A stretch of DNA of 64,000 nucleotides from Cylindrotheca closterium (lineage: Eukaryota; Bacillariophyta; Bacillariophyceae; Bacillariales; Bacillariaceae): the NCBI GenBank assembly GCA_933822405.4, contig CAKOGP040001335.1:1-64000 (forward strand), in the 5' to 3' direction. Within the stretch, counting starts at the first letter, position 1. Each line of letters starts with the position of its first letter. The notes under the pieces were generated by a model. That model saw only the letters and a list, made by a program, of their open reading frames with translations, had not been told where the DNA came from and searched no databases. Both the position numbers and the translations under genes were made by a program. Shown piece after piece: positions 63,051 to 64,000 of the stretch.

Positions 63051-64000
63051 TTAACGCCATAAAAACAAGTCTCCATCGATTGATCCCCCCATTATGCTCG
63101 TTCCGCTGTAGTTCATTGCCAAACAAGAGAGTTGCGTGGACAGCCCATGTCGATCTTTGATCACTGGCGTGAATTTTACCCCGGCTCTATCGTTGGCCTC
63201 TGCTTCTGCTGCATGTGACTGACCAAGATGGGATCGTTTGGTTCCACTCGTGCTTCGAGCTGTTGATGAATGTCGTTGGTCCAACAAATTGTAGACTTGC
63301 AACGAATCCCCCGTACCGCTAGCAGTACTGCACACCATGGCATGCTGCGAAGGGGCAACTGCCATGAAGCCCGAAGTCGTTTGACCATGAGAAATAGTTC
63401 TGGTGATTTCCCCATGCGCCAGTTCCAAGAGATGGTATTGTAGACCGGAGGAATGCGAATCAGTAGTCACAAGCACTTGAGAGTGCCTTGATGCACTGTT
63501 GCAAGATTTCGACGCTTGTATGTTGAGAACAGCAGACTCCAAGTTACGATTTTGCTTTGGTTTTGCTGCTTGCCCGATGGAAAATATTCGACCGGGAGAC
63601 CCACCTAGGACGCTATCTTGTGGAAAAGAAGGGACGACTGCCATGGAGCTCAAGGGTTGTCGCTGAGCTCGAAGCATTCGCAAATCCCACAACTGAATCC
63701 GAGAACTTGCTTTGGCAGTGGGTTTCTTATGCAGTCTACCATTGGACAAGCATTCCACCACCGACGACGAGGATGGACCATTCAAGGAAGAGCTATTCGC
63801 AGTCCACGTCACATGAGATGTGGCTAAACAGAATTCTGAAACAAAGGCGCAAGATGTTACATGATCTTGGGCTGTCGTCTGTGATGAAAACCGACCAAAG
63901 GATGAATCAATTACGACTGTAGGCTTTTGTCGGCTGTCCCAGAGTGAAAAGCAATCATGCTCGGCATCAACATGAGCTGCCAACACGGAAGAAGGATGCG
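63051..64000 (-). CDS. WD40-repeat protein, partial at right edge
   Basis: At least 316 residues of the C-terminal part; the frame stays open to the window end, so the start lies outside. WD-type strands are visible: HPSSVLAAHVD followed by CFSLWDSRQ, RIQLWDLRML, and at the end SCLAMNYSGTSIMGGSIDGDLFLWR. Between them are low-complexity Ser-rich inserts. WD40 propellers are protein-interaction scaffolds; the partner and pathway cannot be told from this fragment. The orientation is convergent with the plastid membrane protein gene. Confidence 0.75.
   Translation of the reverse strand, partial: HPSSVLAAHVDAEHDCFSLWDSRQKPTVVIDSSFGRFSSQTTAQDHVTSCAFVSEFCLATSHVTWTANSSSLNGPSSSSVVECLSNGRLHKKPTAKASSRIQLWDLRMLRAQRQPLSSMAVVPSFPQDSVLGGSPGRIFSIGQAAKPKQNRNLESAVLNIQASKSCNSASRHSQVLVTTDSHSSGLQYHLLELAHGEITRTISHGQTTSGFMAVAPSQHAMVCSTASGTGDSLQVYNLLDQRHSSTARSTSGTKRSHLGQSHAAEAEANDRAGVKFTPVIKDRHGLSTQLSCLAMNYSGTSIMGGSIDGDLFLWR

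Overview
The window looks like nuclear DNA of a diatom, probably a raphid pennate. Three observations support this. Several predicted proteins begin with a signal peptide followed by an ASAFAP-like cleavage site with an aromatic residue at +1, the two-step plastid leader of algae with secondary red plastids. Two large leucine-rich-repeat proteins carry the CDWY cap seen in pennate diatom LRR families. Genes are close together, on both strands, with short GT-AG introns of about 59-192 bp, and no operon-like order. I saw no rRNA, tRNA, CRISPR array, virus or intact transposon. All intron positions are my own reading of frame and splice sites; no transcript data were available.

Layout. 0-10 kb: a U2AF65-like splicing factor (-), a STAND-type ATPase (+), an RS-domain protein (+) and an ER-type DnaJ protein (-). 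10-17 kb: a plastid-type YbaK/ankyrin/exonuclease fusion (+), a DUF2817 peptidase-like protein (-) and an O-fucosyltransferase-like protein (+). 17-23 kb: a betaine-aldehyde-dehydrogenase-like ALDH (+), a degraded 3' copy of a carotenoid-isomerase-like gene (-), an exostosin-like glycosyltransferase (+) and the intact carotenoid-isomerase-like gene (-). 23-32 kb: a plant-type two-pore channel (+, 8 exons), CCT3 (-) and a GEN1-like nuclease (+); the last two share a promoter with E2F-like sites. 32-40 kb: a 2OG-oxygenase/methyltransferase fusion (-) divergent from a mitochondrial S-adenosylmethionine carrier (+), an HpcH/HpaI aldolase (-), a plastid-type unknown (+), a NOPCHAP1-like protein (-) and PARN (+). 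40-51 kb: an SGNH-like membrane protein (-), an amino-acid transporter (+) and a 1,895-residue LRR membrane protein with unusual internal repeats (-). 51-64 kb: a secreted double-SET protein (+), an MscS channel (+), prolidase PEPD with a 14-nt microexon (+), a second LRR receptor-like protein (-), a plastid-type membrane protein (+) and a WD40 protein that runs off the right edge (-).

Most genes are housekeeping: splicing, RNA decay, protein folding, DNA repair, osmolyte and SAM metabolism. The less ordinary content lies in domain fusions (DnaJ/VHL-beta/ShKT, YbaK/ANK/DEDD exonuclease, 2OG oxygenase/methyltransferase), the repeat-rich LRR protein, the partial gene duplication, and the E2F-like cluster between CCT3 and GEN1.
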